A DNA stretch of 20,382 nt from Bacillota bacterium (GTDB lineage: Bacteria; Bacillota; Clostridia; Acetivibrionales; DSM-1351): NCBI GenBank assembly GCA_023412635.1, contig JAEYNI010000216.1, positions 1 to 20,382 on the forward strand, in the 5' to 3' direction. Numbering within the stretch: the first letter of the stretch is position 1; every line of letters begins with the position of its first letter. Under the pieces are notes generated by a model. That model was not told the DNA's origin. It saw only the letters and a list, made by a program, of their open reading frames with translations, and made no database searches. The position numbers and the translations under genes were made by a program. This document shows positions 1 to 7,575 of the stretch, piece by piece.

Positions 1-1
1 T

Positions 2-271
2 TTACCCTCCTTTCTTGATGTTCTTGAAACCGTTCTTTACGAATTGGAAGTTGAAGAAGTAACTATTGCTTCTGAAATGATAAATGATAATCCGGTTTTA
101 TATAAAAAAATGACCGAAATGTTTAGTCCGGTAAAGATAAATTTAGTTCCTCATATAGAATTTAAAGAAATGACAAAAAGTTGTAAAGCCGTTGTCAGGA
201 CAGGAGAATGTATGCCATATGCGAATATCATTCTGCATTCAGGAGTAGCTTTCACCTGTGCAAATGAGTAA
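2..271 (+). CDS. RbsD/FucU family sugar mutarotase, 3' part only
   Basis: The reading frame is open from the window edge to a TAA at 269-271, giving the last 89 residues of a protein whose normal length in this family is about 140. The family interconverts anomers or ring forms of ribose, fucose or related sugars so that a kinase or isomerase can use them, in the cytoplasm. The recognisable part is the C-terminal block RTGECMPYANIILHSGV, which is the family's conserved active-site strand (TGE, then PYANIIL). The N-terminal catalytic histidine lies outside the window, so I cannot say whether the substrate is ribose, fucose or something else. A strong terminator 120 bp downstream closes this transcription unit. 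A TTG inside the frame at 44 is only an internal codon, because the same frame continues upstream with family-like sequence. Confidence 0.82.
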   Translation, partial: LPSFLDVLETVLYELEVEEVTIASEMINDNPVLYKKMTEMFSPVKINLVPHIEFKEMTKSCKAVVRTGECMPYANIILHSGVAFTCANE

Positions 272-390
272 GCGTGGTATTCATAGAATTAAAGGTTATT
301 TCATGGAAAATTTCTAAAATCCACATCCAGTCAACTAATTATAATTATAACGCATAGGTTACAGATAAGATTTTATTACCTCTGCGTGTC

Positions 391-441
391 GGGGCTGCTG
401 CACAATGAGTAATTTTATTCATTGTGCAGCAGCCCCTTTTT
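391..441 (+). terminator. Strong intrinsic terminator after the RbsD/FucU gene
   Basis: A perfect 18-bp inverted repeat (391-408 and 419-436, arms starting GGGGCTGCTG) encloses a 10-nt A+T-rich loop and is followed at once by a run of six T (436 onward). This is a textbook Rho-independent terminator. It isolates the sugar mutarotase unit from the TetR/ABC cassette. Confidence 0.95.
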
Positions 442-523
442 GTACCTAAAATAGTAAAATGCGGGTCCTGAAAGGCACGCAAGTATCATATAAAATATGA
501 AGATTGTTTTATGATATCAGCGT

Positions 524-539
524 ATATTAGCACTAATAT
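524..539. repeat. Short palindrome upstream of the TetR promoter
   Basis: ATATTAG-CA-CTAATAT has perfect 7-bp arms and lies about 30 bp upstream of the -35 box of the next gene. A half-copy, TATATTAG, recurs at 546-553. It could be a second regulator site or a weak hairpin; the A+T-rich context makes chance a real alternative. The remainder of the 272-633 gap holds the terminator at 391-441, the promoter at 568-595 and the operator at 603-617; I see no gene in it. Confidence 0.4.
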
Positions 540-567
540 CTTGCTTATATTAGAATATAACCCTCTA

Positions 568-595
568 TTGACAACTTTAACCAGTGTGTTATTAT
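568..595 (+). promoter_or_regulatory. Sigma-A type promoter of the TetR/ABC cassette
   Basis: A perfect -35 TTGACA (568-573) is followed after 16 bp by TATTAT (590-595). The start of transcription would fall around 602-606, inside the palindromic operator at 603-617, so repressor binding there would block initiation. Confidence 0.8.
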
Positions 596-602
596 TTATA
601 GA

Positions 603-617
603 TAGACAGTCGGTCTA
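603..617. promoter_or_regulatory. Putative TetR operator
   Basis: TAGAC-AGTCG-GTCTA is a 15-bp palindrome with 5-bp arms. It sits between the -10 box and the ribosome binding site (AGGAAGG, 619-625) of the TetR gene. Position and symmetry fit an autoregulatory operator of a TetR-family dimer. That the adjacent regulator binds it is inference. Confidence 0.72.
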
Positions 618-633
618 AAGGAAGGTGTTTTAA

Positions 634-1278
634 ATGAGAGTAGTAAAAGAAGCCGAGGAACGCAGGAATGAAATACTTGACGCGGCTAATGAGCTTTTTG
701 GGAAAAAGGGTTTTGACGGCACAAGTACAAATGATATTCTCGAAAAGGTTGGAATTGCACGGGGAACGCTATATTATCACTTCAAATCAAAGGAGGATAT
801 TATGGACGCTCTGATAGAACGTTATAATGTGAGGATTTTGGCCGCAGCGCAGAAAATAGCCAGCGACAGGAGTATACCAGTAATCGAGCGTATTTTGCGC
901 GTGGTGATGGCTTTGAATATAAGCAGCGGTGACGGAAAGGAAATAATAGAGCATATTCATAGGCCTCAGAACGCACTTATGCATCAGAAGACGCAAAAGG
1001 CCATTATCAATGGCGTTACTCCAATCCTTGCGGGCATAATCCGTGACGGTATTGAGCAGGGGATATTCACCACTCCTTACCCGTATGAATGTATGGAAAT
1101 GATTGTAGCATATATCAGCATGATTTTTGATGATGATATGGTTGAAATGACGTATGAAGAACTTAATAATCGTATACGGGCGTTTGCTTACAATTTGGAA
1201 AGGATGCTTGGTGCTGAAAGCGGAAGTCTGATGTACCTTGTACAATTGTTCATAAATCCAAAGGAAGGGGAAAAATGA
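634..1278 (+). CDS. TetR family transcriptional regulator
   Basis: This 214-residue protein has the standard TetR layout. The N-terminal DNA-binding domain covers about residues 10-56, with the helix-turn-helix near 31-50 and the family signature GTLYYHFKSKE at 44-54. A helical ligand-binding and dimerisation domain follows. The start is fixed by AGGAAGG eight bases upstream. It is the first gene of a three-gene cassette with an ABC permease and ATPase, and a palindrome lies at its promoter, so it probably represses itself and the transporter until an inducer binds. The inducer cannot be read from sequence; toxic peptides, drugs or lipids are typical for this arrangement. The stop codon overlaps the ATG of a possible 8-codon ORF (see findings). 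Confidence 0.93.
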   Translation: MRVVKEAEERRNEILDAANELFGKKGFDGTSTNDILEKVGIARGTLYYHFKSKEDIMDALIERYNVRILAAAQKIASDRSIPVIERILRVVMALNISSGDGKEIIEHIHRPQNALMHQKTQKAIINGVTPILAGIIRDGIEQGIFTTPYPYECMEMIVAYISMIFDDDMVEMTYEELNNRIRAFAYNLERMLGAESGSLMYLVQLFINPKEGEK

Positions 1279-1339
1279 GTTGCTTCTGTGATTATGATTG
1301 AATCTTAGTCAGGAAGAAGCTTTATGCAGAGGGAAATTT

Positions 1340-3658
1340 ATGTATTTTAGAATAATTAGTAAAGACCTATCAAAAAGCAAACTGATAACGCTTACAACAA
1401 TGATATTTGTTGTAGCAGCAGCTTTGCTTGTCTCTCTATCTGCTATACTTATCGTGAATTTGTCCGATGCAATAGATACATTAATGTCTCAGGCAAAAAC
1501 CCCGCATTTTATGCAGATGCATTCGGGGACAATTGATAAAGCCCGGCTTAAGACTTTCGCAGAGCAAAACAGCTATGTTGATGATTTTCAGGCCCTTGAA
1601 TTTCTCAATATTGACAGCGCAGAATTTTTAATTGGTAATAACTCACTTGCAGATAATGTTCAGGACAACGGTTTGTGTACACAAAGCGAGAAATTTGATT
1701 ATCTCCTTGACCTTGATGGAAATGTAATTAATGTCTCGGATGGAGAAATCTATGTCCCTATATGCTATATGAAGGACAATACCGCAAAAGTAGGCGATCT
1801 GGCTGTGATTAGAGGAAAGGAATTTACTGTCGCTGGATTTCTCCGCGATTCGCAGATGAATTCCACCCTTGCCTCCTCAAAGAGATTTCTAGTCAACGCA
1901 AATGATTATGCCGAAATAAAAAGTCTTGGAAATACCGAGGATCTGATTGAATTCAGATTAAAGGATCTATCGACATTGGGTGCCTTCGAGACAGCTTACA
2001 CTTCGGCAGGTCTTGAAGCAAATGGGCCTACCATTACATATCCGCTTTTTAAAATGATTAATGCAATTAATGACGGGCTGATGATAGCCGTAATACTACT
2101 TGTAAGCGCCCTTGTGGTCGCAATTGCATTTATGTGTATACGCTTTACACTTCTAGCTAAAATAGAAGATGACTACCGCGAAATAGGTGTTATGAAAGCT
2201 ATAGGGCTGCGAGTAGCCCATATTAAGAAAATATACCTTGCAAAATATGCCGCTCTTTCGGTGGTTGGCTGTATTCTCGGATTTACACTATCCTCTGTTT
2301 TCAGGGGTATGCTTCTTGAAAACATTCGGCTTTATATGGGCGAGAGTGAAAATTCCTCTTTCGCAATGCTTTTTGGAATAATGGGAGTATTGCTTGTATT
2401 CCTTGCAATCATTGCCTATGTAAGTGGCGTGCTGAAACGTTTTCGGAAAATATCTGCTGCCCAGGCAATACGCTTTGGAACTTCACAGGAAAAGACCGCC
2501 GGAGCAAAGCATTTCCATCTCAGTAAAAACAGGCTGCTCCAAACGAATGTTTTTCTCGGCATCAAGGATGTGCTCGCAAGAAAAGGGCTATACGGTACAA
2601 TGCTGACGGTGCTTGTAATTTCTTCGTTTATTATTATTGTCCCTCAGAACCTGTACAATACCATTGACTCAGAAGATTTCATCCAATATATGGGGGTAGG
2701 AAAAAGCGATATTCTCATTGGCATTCAGCAGACTGATAATATCCTGGCGAAAGCCGCCGGAATAGCAGAGAAACTGGAGAACGACAGCTCCATATCTAGT
2801 TATGTCGTCCTTACCACAAAAGCCTTTAAAGTAAAAAAGCCGGATGGCTCGGAGGAACGTATAAAAATTGAACTGGGGGACCATTCGATATTCCCAATAA
2901 AATACTCTCAGGGAAGTGCACCGACCTCACCAGATGAAATTGCTCTTTCAGTTATAAACGCAGATGAACTGGGGATAAAGGTAGGCGGGGTTATTACTCT
3001 GGTAATTGATGGAGAGAATATGGATTTCAAAGTTTGTGGAACTTATTCCGACATTACCAACGGTGGTAAATCAGCAAAAGCTGCTTTTGCTGATGACACT
3101 TCAGGAATTATGTGGTGTACTATCTCGGTGGGACTTTTTGACAAATCACTTTTATCCGATAAGATTTCGGAATATACCGACCAATTCAATTATGCAAAGA
3201 TTAAAGATATCGACGGATATAGCAAACAAACCTTCGGCCCTACAATCAATTCCATTGGAAAGGCCTCCTTGGTATCAATTGCTGTTGCGTTGATAATAAC
3301 AATACTGGTTACTCTTTTGTTTATAAAAATGCTTGTATCAAAGGATAAATACTCTATTGCTACAGTCAAAGCATTAGGGTTTACAAAAAAGGATATTATT
3401 ACTCAGTATGTTTCTCGTTCTGTATTTGTTCTGATTATCGGAATTGCTTTAGGTACGCTTCTGGCAAATACTTTAGGAGCGGTACTGGCGGGTATGATAA
3501 TTACCTCATTAGGAGCATCGTCGTTTCAGTTTGAGGTTAATCCGATTATGACGTATCTGCTTTGTCCGCTAATGATGATCGGTTCGGTCCTTTTCGCAAC
3601 AATTATCGGGACATGGGGTGTGGGACAAATAAAAATATCTGAAAATATAAAGGAGTAG
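1340..3658 (+). CDS. ABC transporter permease, FtsX/MacB-like, two FtsX domains
   Basis: A 772-residue integral membrane protein forms the membrane part of the ABC exporter whose ATPase follows immediately. There is one N-terminal membrane segment (about residues 16-39), a large extracytoplasmic domain (about 40-240), three membrane segments within about 245-370, then a second copy of the same plan: one segment near 420-440, an external domain, and three C-terminal segments. Each half carries a cytoplasmic coupling motif of the FtsX family (EIGVMKAIG in the first, IATVKALGFTKKDI in the second). I chose ATG 1340 because GAGGGA lies seven bases upstream; an in-frame TTG at 1298 has no ribosome binding site. 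Proteins of this class (MacB/LolC/FtsX type) usually move substrates across or out of the membrane by mechanical coupling, often antimicrobial peptides or drugs. The substrate here is unknown. Confidence 0.9.
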   Translation: MYFRIISKDLSKSKLITLTTMIFVVAAALLVSLSAILIVNLSDAIDTLMSQAKTPHFMQMHSGTIDKARLKTFAEQNSYVDDFQALEFLNIDSAEFLIGNNSLADNVQDNGLCTQSEKFDYLLDLDGNVINVSDGEIYVPICYMKDNTAKVGDLAVIRGKEFTVAGFLRDSQMNSTLASSKRFLVNANDYAEIKSLGNTEDLIEFRLKDLSTLGAFETAYTSAGLEANGPTITYPLFKMINAINDGLMIAVILLVSALVVAIAFMCIRFTLLAKIEDDYREIGVMKAIGLRVAHIKKIYLAKYAALSVVGCILGFTLSSVFRGMLLENIRLYMGESENSSFAMLFGIMGVLLVFLAIIAYVSGVLKRFRKISAAQAIRFGTSQEKTAGAKHFHLSKNRLLQTNVFLGIKDVLARKGLYGTMLTVLVISSFIIIVPQNLYNTIDSEDFIQYMGVGKSDILIGIQQTDNILAKAAGIAEKLENDSSISSYVVLTTKAFKVKKPDGSEERIKIELGDHSIFPIKYSQGSAPTSPDEIALSVINADELGIKVGGVITLVIDGENMDFKVCGTYSDITNGGKSAKAAFADDTSGIMWCTISVGLFDKSLLSDKISEYTDQFNYAKIKDIDGYSKQTFGPTINSIGKASLVSIAVALIITILVTLLFIKMLVSKDKYSIATVKALGFTKKDIITQYVSRSVFVLIIGIALGTLLANTLGAVLAGMIITSLGASSFQFEVNPIMTYLLCPLMMIGSVLFATIIGTWGVGQIKISENIKE

Positions 3659-3661
3659 CAT

Positions 3662-4420
3662 ATGAATAAGATTATTATCGGTGAAAGAATAGATAAATAT
3701 TTTGGTGAGGGACATGAAAAGTGCAAGGCACTTGACGGAGTGTCTATTGAAATTAATGAAGGCGAGTTTGTTGCAGTTATGGGACCTTCCGGCTCAGGAA
3801 AATCCACACTGATGTTTGCTCTGAGCGGAATGGACAGTTTTGACAGCGGTAAAGTAACTTTTGACGGCTGCGATTTATCAGCACTCAAGGAAAATGAGCT
3901 TGCAGATGTGCGCAGAAGAAAAATGGGATTTGTATTTCAACAGCCGACTTTACTAAAAAATCTTAATATTCTTGACAATATAATTCTGACCTCAATGCGA
4001 GACAATAGGAAAGATGCCTCAAAGATTACCGAAAAGGCAAGAACCCTTATGAAAAAGGTCGGCATAGAGGGATTGGAAAAGCGTGATATTACACAGGTTT
4101 CGGGAGGACAACTTCAACGTGCGGGAATATGCCGCGCACTTATGAGCAATCCAAAAGTTATTTTTGGTGACGAACCTACTGGTGCGCTAAATTCAAAATC
4201 TGCACAGGAGATTATGGAAATATTTTCAGAAATCAACACTGATGGTACAACTGTTATACTAGTAACTCATGATGCATCGGTAGCGGCGTGGTCCCAGCGT
4301 ATTATGTTTATGTGCGATGGAAAAATAGTCAGTGAGATGAGACTTTCCGAATTCAATGGTAAGGATTTTGACGCAAGAATTAATAAAATCACCGAGAAGC
4401 TGAGAGAAACAGGTATATAA
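3662..4420 (+). CDS. ABC transporter ATP-binding protein, MacB/LolD-like
   Basis: This 252-residue cytoplasmic ATPase powers the FtsX-type permease just upstream. All motifs are present: Walker A GPSGSGKST (41-49), Q-loop Gln93, ABC signature VSGGQLQR (146-153), Walker B ending in Asp170-Glu171, D-loop ALNSKS, and switch His203. It belongs to the lipoprotein/peptide export group (COG1136 type). The AGGAG ribosome binding site overlaps the permease stop codon, and only three bases separate the two genes, so they are translationally linked. The C-terminal 45 residues extend past the core fold. No promoter of its own is visible. Confidence 0.95.
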   Translation: MNKIIIGERIDKYFGEGHEKCKALDGVSIEINEGEFVAVMGPSGSGKSTLMFALSGMDSFDSGKVTFDGCDLSALKENELADVRRRKMGFVFQQPTLLKNLNILDNIILTSMRDNRKDASKITEKARTLMKKVGIEGLEKRDITQVSGGQLQRAGICRALMSNPKVIFGDEPTGALNSKSAQEIMEIFSEINTDGTTVILVTHDASVAAWSQRIMFMCDGKIVSEMRLSEFNGKDFDARINKITEKLRETGI

Positions 4421-4453
4421 TAGTAGGCAATTAATATTAAATTAATAAAATGA

Positions 4454-4822
4454 ATGCTGATTCTTTCATTTTTCTCGATATATGAGAAGCCCAGCCAGAC
4501 CAACGGCATTAACCTTGGCCCATGGGGACTGTTGGGAATTCCTATAGCTATCGTAACTATAATGTTAAGCATATTGGTAGTGTACTATTTATTTCAAGGT
4601 ATTATTGTAATGGCTAAAAATAAAGGTATCGGTCACATTGTAGATGAAGCCGGTAACAGGTGGAAACAGTTTTTGTATTTACAGGTTGCATTTCTTTTTG
4701 CCTTTGTATTGATATTTGTTCCTTTCCTTGCTATTGTTTATATTATCGGAATGCTGATAATATCTGTGGTTCTTACATTTGCTTTCATGAGATTTATGAG
4801 AGTTTGCGGAGAGTATTTATAG
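4454..4822 (+). CDS. Unrecognised small membrane protein, uncertain start
   Basis: A 122-residue frame encodes a very hydrophobic protein with one segment near residues 27-54 and a long hydrophobic stretch near 74-116 that probably spans the membrane twice, separated by a charged cytoplasmic-type loop (KNKGIGHIVDEAGNRWKQ). I do not recognise the family. No ribosome binding site precedes ATG 4454. A second ATG at 4450, four bases earlier, opens a different frame that stops after 11 codons, so either the true start is unusual or the 5' end carries a frameshift. It follows the ABC cassette by 33 bp and may be read from the same transcript. Codon use resembles its neighbours. The protein downstream of about residue 15 is likely real; the N-terminus is not secure. 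Confidence 0.55.
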   Translation: MLILSFFSIYEKPSQTNGINLGPWGLLGIPIAIVTIMLSILVVYYLFQGIIVMAKNKGIGHIVDEAGNRWKQFLYLQVAFLFAFVLIFVPFLAIVYIIGMLIISVVLTFAFMRFMRVCGEYL

Positions 4823-4871
4823 GTTAGAATAATGTTATGTTTAATGTAATATGAAACGGAGAGTAGTACTA

Positions 4872-5462
4872 ATGAATGAACGCTTAATGAAACAAATACA
4901 GTTTATCACTGAGATAGATAGGCTCAAGAATATTTTTCGTCAGAATATTGTCATAGGGACAGACCGAAATGAGAATGATGCTGAACACTCCTGGCATATG
5001 GCTGCTATGGCTATTCTATTGTCAGAATATTCAGTTGATAAAAATCTGGATCTCTTACAAGTCTTAAAACTTATACTCGTACATGATCTAGTCGAAATAG
5101 GTGCAGGAGATACCTTCTGCTATGATGAGAAGGGTTGTGAGGATAAAGCGGAGAGAGAGGAGAAAGCGGCACAGCAGCTATTCAATATCTTACCCCGGGA
5201 TCAGGCGGAGGAAATTTATGGACTATGGAGAGAATTCGAAGAACTCAGAACATCAGAAGCCAAATTCGCTGCATGCCTGGATAGGCTTCAGCCACTACTG
5301 TTAAATTATAATACAAAGGGTCATACTTGGCAGAAGCCGGGTGTAACCAGCGAAAAAGTTATTAAAAGAAATAGCATGCTGGAACAGCACGCACCGGAAT
5401 TATGGCAGCTAGCTAAAGAAATTATTGAGACATCAATTGATAAAGGCATATTGAAAAAATAA
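4872..5462 (+). CDS. HD domain nucleotide phosphohydrolase, YfbR/HDDC2-like
   Basis: A 196-residue cytoplasmic HD-fold hydrolase. The metal-binding set is complete: His39 in AEHSWH, His71-Asp72 in LVHDLVEI, and Asp137 in ACLDRL, with Glu75 and Asp80 (GAGD) in the usual flanking places. The layout matches the YfbR/HDDC2 group, whose characterised members remove the 5'-phosphate from deoxynucleoside monophosphates using a divalent metal. The exact substrate here is not certain. I chose ATG 4872 because GGAGAG lies eight bases upstream; an in-frame ATG at 4851 would place that site inside the gene. It stands between a membrane protein and a PNPOx-like gene with no obvious pathway link. Confidence 0.85.
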   Translation: MNERLMKQIQFITEIDRLKNIFRQNIVIGTDRNENDAEHSWHMAAMAILLSEYSVDKNLDLLQVLKLILVHDLVEIGAGDTFCYDEKGCEDKAEREEKAAQQLFNILPRDQAEEIYGLWREFEELRTSEAKFAACLDRLQPLLLNYNTKGHTWQKPGVTSEKVIKRNSMLEQHAPELWQLAKEIIETSIDKGILKK

Positions 5463-5514
5463 TAGTTTTAAGCATTTAATTTTATTAATAACATATAAGA
5501 ACGGGGGCGGAAAC

Positions 5515-5979
5515 ATGTTTAAGGAAATGAGAAGAAGTGACAGACAGATTGGTGAAGAAGAAGCACTCAAATTGTTGGAGGAGGCTCAATACGGAATTCT
5601 TTCAACCTCTGGAGAAAATGGGTATGCATACGGAGTGCCCTTGAATTATGCCTATTCAGACGGAAGTATATATTTTCACTGTGCTCAGGAAGGAGCCAAA
5701 TTAAATAATATTTCTAAGAATAACAAGGTATCCTTTTGCGTAATTGGAGATTCTGAACCCATTCCGGAAAAATTCAGCTACAGATATATAAGTACAGTTG
5801 TATTTGGAAGGTGCTCAGAAGTGTTTGAAAAAGAGAAGGAAATGGCTCTGGCTGTGTTGATCGAAAAGTATGCGGCTGAATTTCTTAATAAGGGCATGGA
5901 TTATATTAAAAAGGAAATAGACACAACTAAAGTAATGAAAATCAGTATTGAACATATAACCGGAAAGGCAAGAAGGTAA
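5515..5979 (+). CDS. NimA-like pyridoxamine 5'-phosphate oxidase family flavoprotein
   Basis: A 154-residue split-barrel protein of the PNPOx-like superfamily, closest in pattern to the NimA/nitroimidazole-resistance type common in anaerobes. Visible family features are the N-terminal MRRSDRQI element, the strand pair ending GVPLNYAYSDGSIYFHCA, the cofactor-loop region GAKLNNISKNNKVSFCVIGD, and the closing strand SIEHITGKARR. These proteins bind FMN, F420 or haem; which one cannot be told here. A purine-rich GGGGGCGG site precedes the ATG. The gene is apparently monocistronic or co-transcribed with the HD gene 52 bp upstream. Direct nitroimidazole resistance should not be assumed, as most family members have no proven role in it. 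Confidence 0.85.
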   Translation: MFKEMRRSDRQIGEEEALKLLEEAQYGILSTSGENGYAYGVPLNYAYSDGSIYFHCAQEGAKLNNISKNNKVSFCVIGDSEPIPEKFSYRYISTVVFGRCSEVFEKEKEMALAVLIEKYAAEFLNKGMDYIKKEIDTTKVMKISIEHITGKARR

Positions 5980-6125
5980 TAAATTTATAAACTCAACCTA
6001 TTAATTAAATATACTTATGAGTATGTCATAGGAATTGTAAAAATATGATTTGAATAAAAATTCCTCTTTATCAAATAATATTTATTAGCTTGAAAATAAA
6101 TAAAATTTAAGTGGAGGAATTTTAT

Positions 6126-6302
6126 ATGAAGGTTAAAAAAATGGATCATCCAAATCAAGGAATAAAATGTATTGTTAATACTTGCACTTATTATATGCAA
6201 GGCGATCACTGCGCAGCAGAGCAAATCGAAGTAAAACCAAGAAACGCCTCAAGTACTCAGGAAACCGATTGCTCAACCTTCTCACCTGGAGCTAACGCTT
6301 AA
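6126..6302 (+). CDS. DUF1540 small cysteine protein
   Basis: A 58-residue protein with the DUF1540 pattern: IKCxVxxC (Cys15, Cys20), YYxxGDHC (Cys29), an A/IEV strand, and TDCSTF (Cys49). The four cysteines, plus His28, suggest binding of a metal ion, but the role of the family is unknown. DUF1540 proteins are common in clostridia and bacilli, often with two copies of the motif; this one has a single copy. The start at 6126 is set by GTGGAGG ten bases upstream; an earlier in-frame ATG at 6111 has no such site. It lies alone between a 146-bp upstream gap and its own terminator, so it is probably a single-gene transcript. Confidence 0.85.
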   Translation: MKVKKMDHPNQGIKCIVNTCTYYMQGDHCAAEQIEVKPRNASSTQETDCSTFSPGANA

Positions 6303-6310
6303 GAAACATC

Positions 6311-6353
6311 ATTCAAGCCTGTCAAGAAATTCTTAACAGGCTTGAATTTTTAT
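6311..6353 (+). terminator. Intrinsic terminator after the DUF1540 gene
   Basis: A perfect 12-bp stem (6311-6322, ATTCAAGCCTGT, with 6336-6347) surrounds a 13-nt loop that can itself form a small AAGAA/TTCTT stem, and TTTTTATT follows. It starts eight bases after the DUF1540 stop codon. Confidence 0.92.
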
Positions 6354-6466
6354 TATGGATAAAGTAACATTTAAATAATGGAGTATTAGGATGAAAGATG
6401 CATATTTGTGTTCGCGCTGTGCGCGTAGATGAGAGATATTATTTACATATAAGGGAGGTCTGTCCC

Positions 6467-7426
6467 ATGAAATACTTCGAATTATATGACGCAGACAATA
6501 AACTAATGAAAATGTCCAGAATTATTCTGGGGGGAGTACCTTTTGGCACCACTCTTGATGAACAAAAATCCTTCGAAATGTTGGATAAGTATTTTGAAAG
6601 AGGCGGAAATACCATTGATACCGCAAGAGTTTATTGTGATTGGCTTGAAAATGGTCATTCGGCTAGTGAACGCACTATTGGAGCCTGGATAAAGTCAAAA
6701 AATAATCGAAATGAAGTTATACTGATTACCAAGGGCGGACACCCCACCGAAGACGGAGTATCACGTTTGTCGCAAGAAGAAATACTCAGTGATATGGACC
6801 ATAGTCTCAAGGCATTACAAACCGATTATGTAGATTTATACCTCTTGCATAGAGATGATATTAACAAACCTGTTAATGAGATTATGGATACTTTGCACTT
6901 ACTGGTTCAGATGGGAAAAACAAGAGCTGTAGGTGTATCAAACTGGACCTGTGACAGAATCCTGGAAGCTAATGCTTATGCTGATAAAAACAATAAAACC
7001 AGGCTTGTAATTTCACAAATCCAGTGGAGTCTTGCTGAGTGCTTTCCACAGAATTTTAACGATTCGACTCTTGTTTGTATGAACTCAAAAGAATATAATC
7101 AATATCTCGAAATGGGGATTCCGGTTATGGCATTTTCTTCACAGGCTAACGGATTATTTTCCAAAGCTAGTGAAAATGGTCTGGAATATGTACCTAAAAA
7201 GCTTCTGAAATTTATAACACTGGAGAATATCAACCGTTTTAACAACTTAATTAATCTATGCAAAAGAAAAGGTTACAGCAGAACCGCTGTGGCTTTGAAT
7301 TATATAATAGATAACAAATTGAACGGCTCGGCTATCATAGGATGTACAAATCTTGAACAGCTTTATGATTGCATGGGAGCTGCTGATATTACACTTACAG
7401 AAGAAGAAGTCGAAAGTCTTGTATAA
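6467..7426 (+). CDS. Aldo/keto reductase
   Basis: A 319-residue TIM-barrel NAD(P)H oxidoreductase. The catalytic tetrad is complete: Asp51 and Tyr56 (NTIDTARVY), Lys89 (LITKGG) and His128 (YLLHRDD). The C-terminal cofactor region is present (GSAIIGCTNLEQL). The family reduces aldehydes and ketones, often sugars or reactive carbonyls; the substrate here is unknown. I chose ATG 6467 because GGGAGG lies eight bases upstream. The in-frame ATG at 6398 would add 23 residues that do not fit the family and has no ribosome binding site. The upstream gap contains a small CGCGC-TGT-GCGCG hairpin (6413-6425). There is no Fe-S or ferredoxin extension of the kind found in some anaerobic AKRs. Confidence 0.92.
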   Translation: MKYFELYDADNKLMKMSRIILGGVPFGTTLDEQKSFEMLDKYFERGGNTIDTARVYCDWLENGHSASERTIGAWIKSKNNRNEVILITKGGHPTEDGVSRLSQEEILSDMDHSLKALQTDYVDLYLLHRDDINKPVNEIMDTLHLLVQMGKTRAVGVSNWTCDRILEANAYADKNNKTRLVISQIQWSLAECFPQNFNDSTLVCMNSKEYNQYLEMGIPVMAFSSQANGLFSKASENGLEYVPKKLLKFITLENINRFNNLINLCKRKGYSRTAVALNYIIDNKLNGSAIIGCTNLEQLYDCMGAADITLTEEEVESLV

Positions 7427-7500
7427 GTTTTTTATTTATCAGGCTAGAGTATTATATTAAATTACTTTGAGGTTGCTGTAGTTACTCTTGAAATTGAAAA

Positions 7501-7529
7501 TTGAACATTTGTTCGATTTGTAGTATAAT
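7501..7529 (+). promoter_or_regulatory. Promoter of the nuclease-helicase operon
   Basis: TTGAAC (7501-7506) and a perfect TATAAT (7524-7529) are 17 bp apart. Transcription would start near 7536, about 40 bp before the first start codon. The LexA-type box overlaps the -35 hexamer and the first part of the spacer. Confidence 0.87.
7503..7514. promoter_or_regulatory. LexA/DinR (SOS) operator
   Basis: GAAC-ATTT-GTTC matches exactly the GAAC-N4-GTTC core recognised by LexA (DinR) of Bacillus and other Firmicutes. It overlaps the -35 box and the spacer of the promoter at 7501-7529, the ideal place for repression. The following genes are DNA helicases, which fits SOS control. Binding by this organism's LexA is inferred, not shown. 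Confidence 0.8.
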
Positions 7530-7575
7530 TATCTTATTATCAGTAGTAAATTAGTTAGCAAACTTAAGGATGCGT

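Noticed and set aside
787..1245. Minus-strand frame of 152 codons inside the TetR gene
   Set aside because: It is the shadow of a well-supported TetR gene; the translation lacks any family pattern.
1298..1339. TTG start adding 14 residues to the permease
   Set aside because: No ribosome binding site precedes it, whereas ATG 1340 has GAGGGA at good spacing and begins with a typical FtsX-permease N-terminus.
3526..3888. Minus-strand frame of 120 codons over the permease-ATPase junction
   Set aside because: It is antisense to two clearly coding genes, has no ribosome binding site, and shows no recognisable domain.
5515..5979. Proven nitroimidazole resistance gene
   Set aside because: The family resemblance to NimA is clear, but sequence alone does not show resistance and most members have other or unknown roles.
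6126..6302. SCIFF-type ribosomally made peptide precursor
   Set aside because: It is small and cysteine-rich, but has four cysteines in the DUF1540 spacing rather than six within 45 residues, and no radical-SAM maturase is next to it.
6413..6425. CGCGC-TGT-GCGCG hairpin as a regulatory element
   Set aside because: It is only 5 bp long with a 3-nt loop, is followed by no T-run, and lies between no clear promoter and the aldo/keto reductase; chance is a sufficient explanation.
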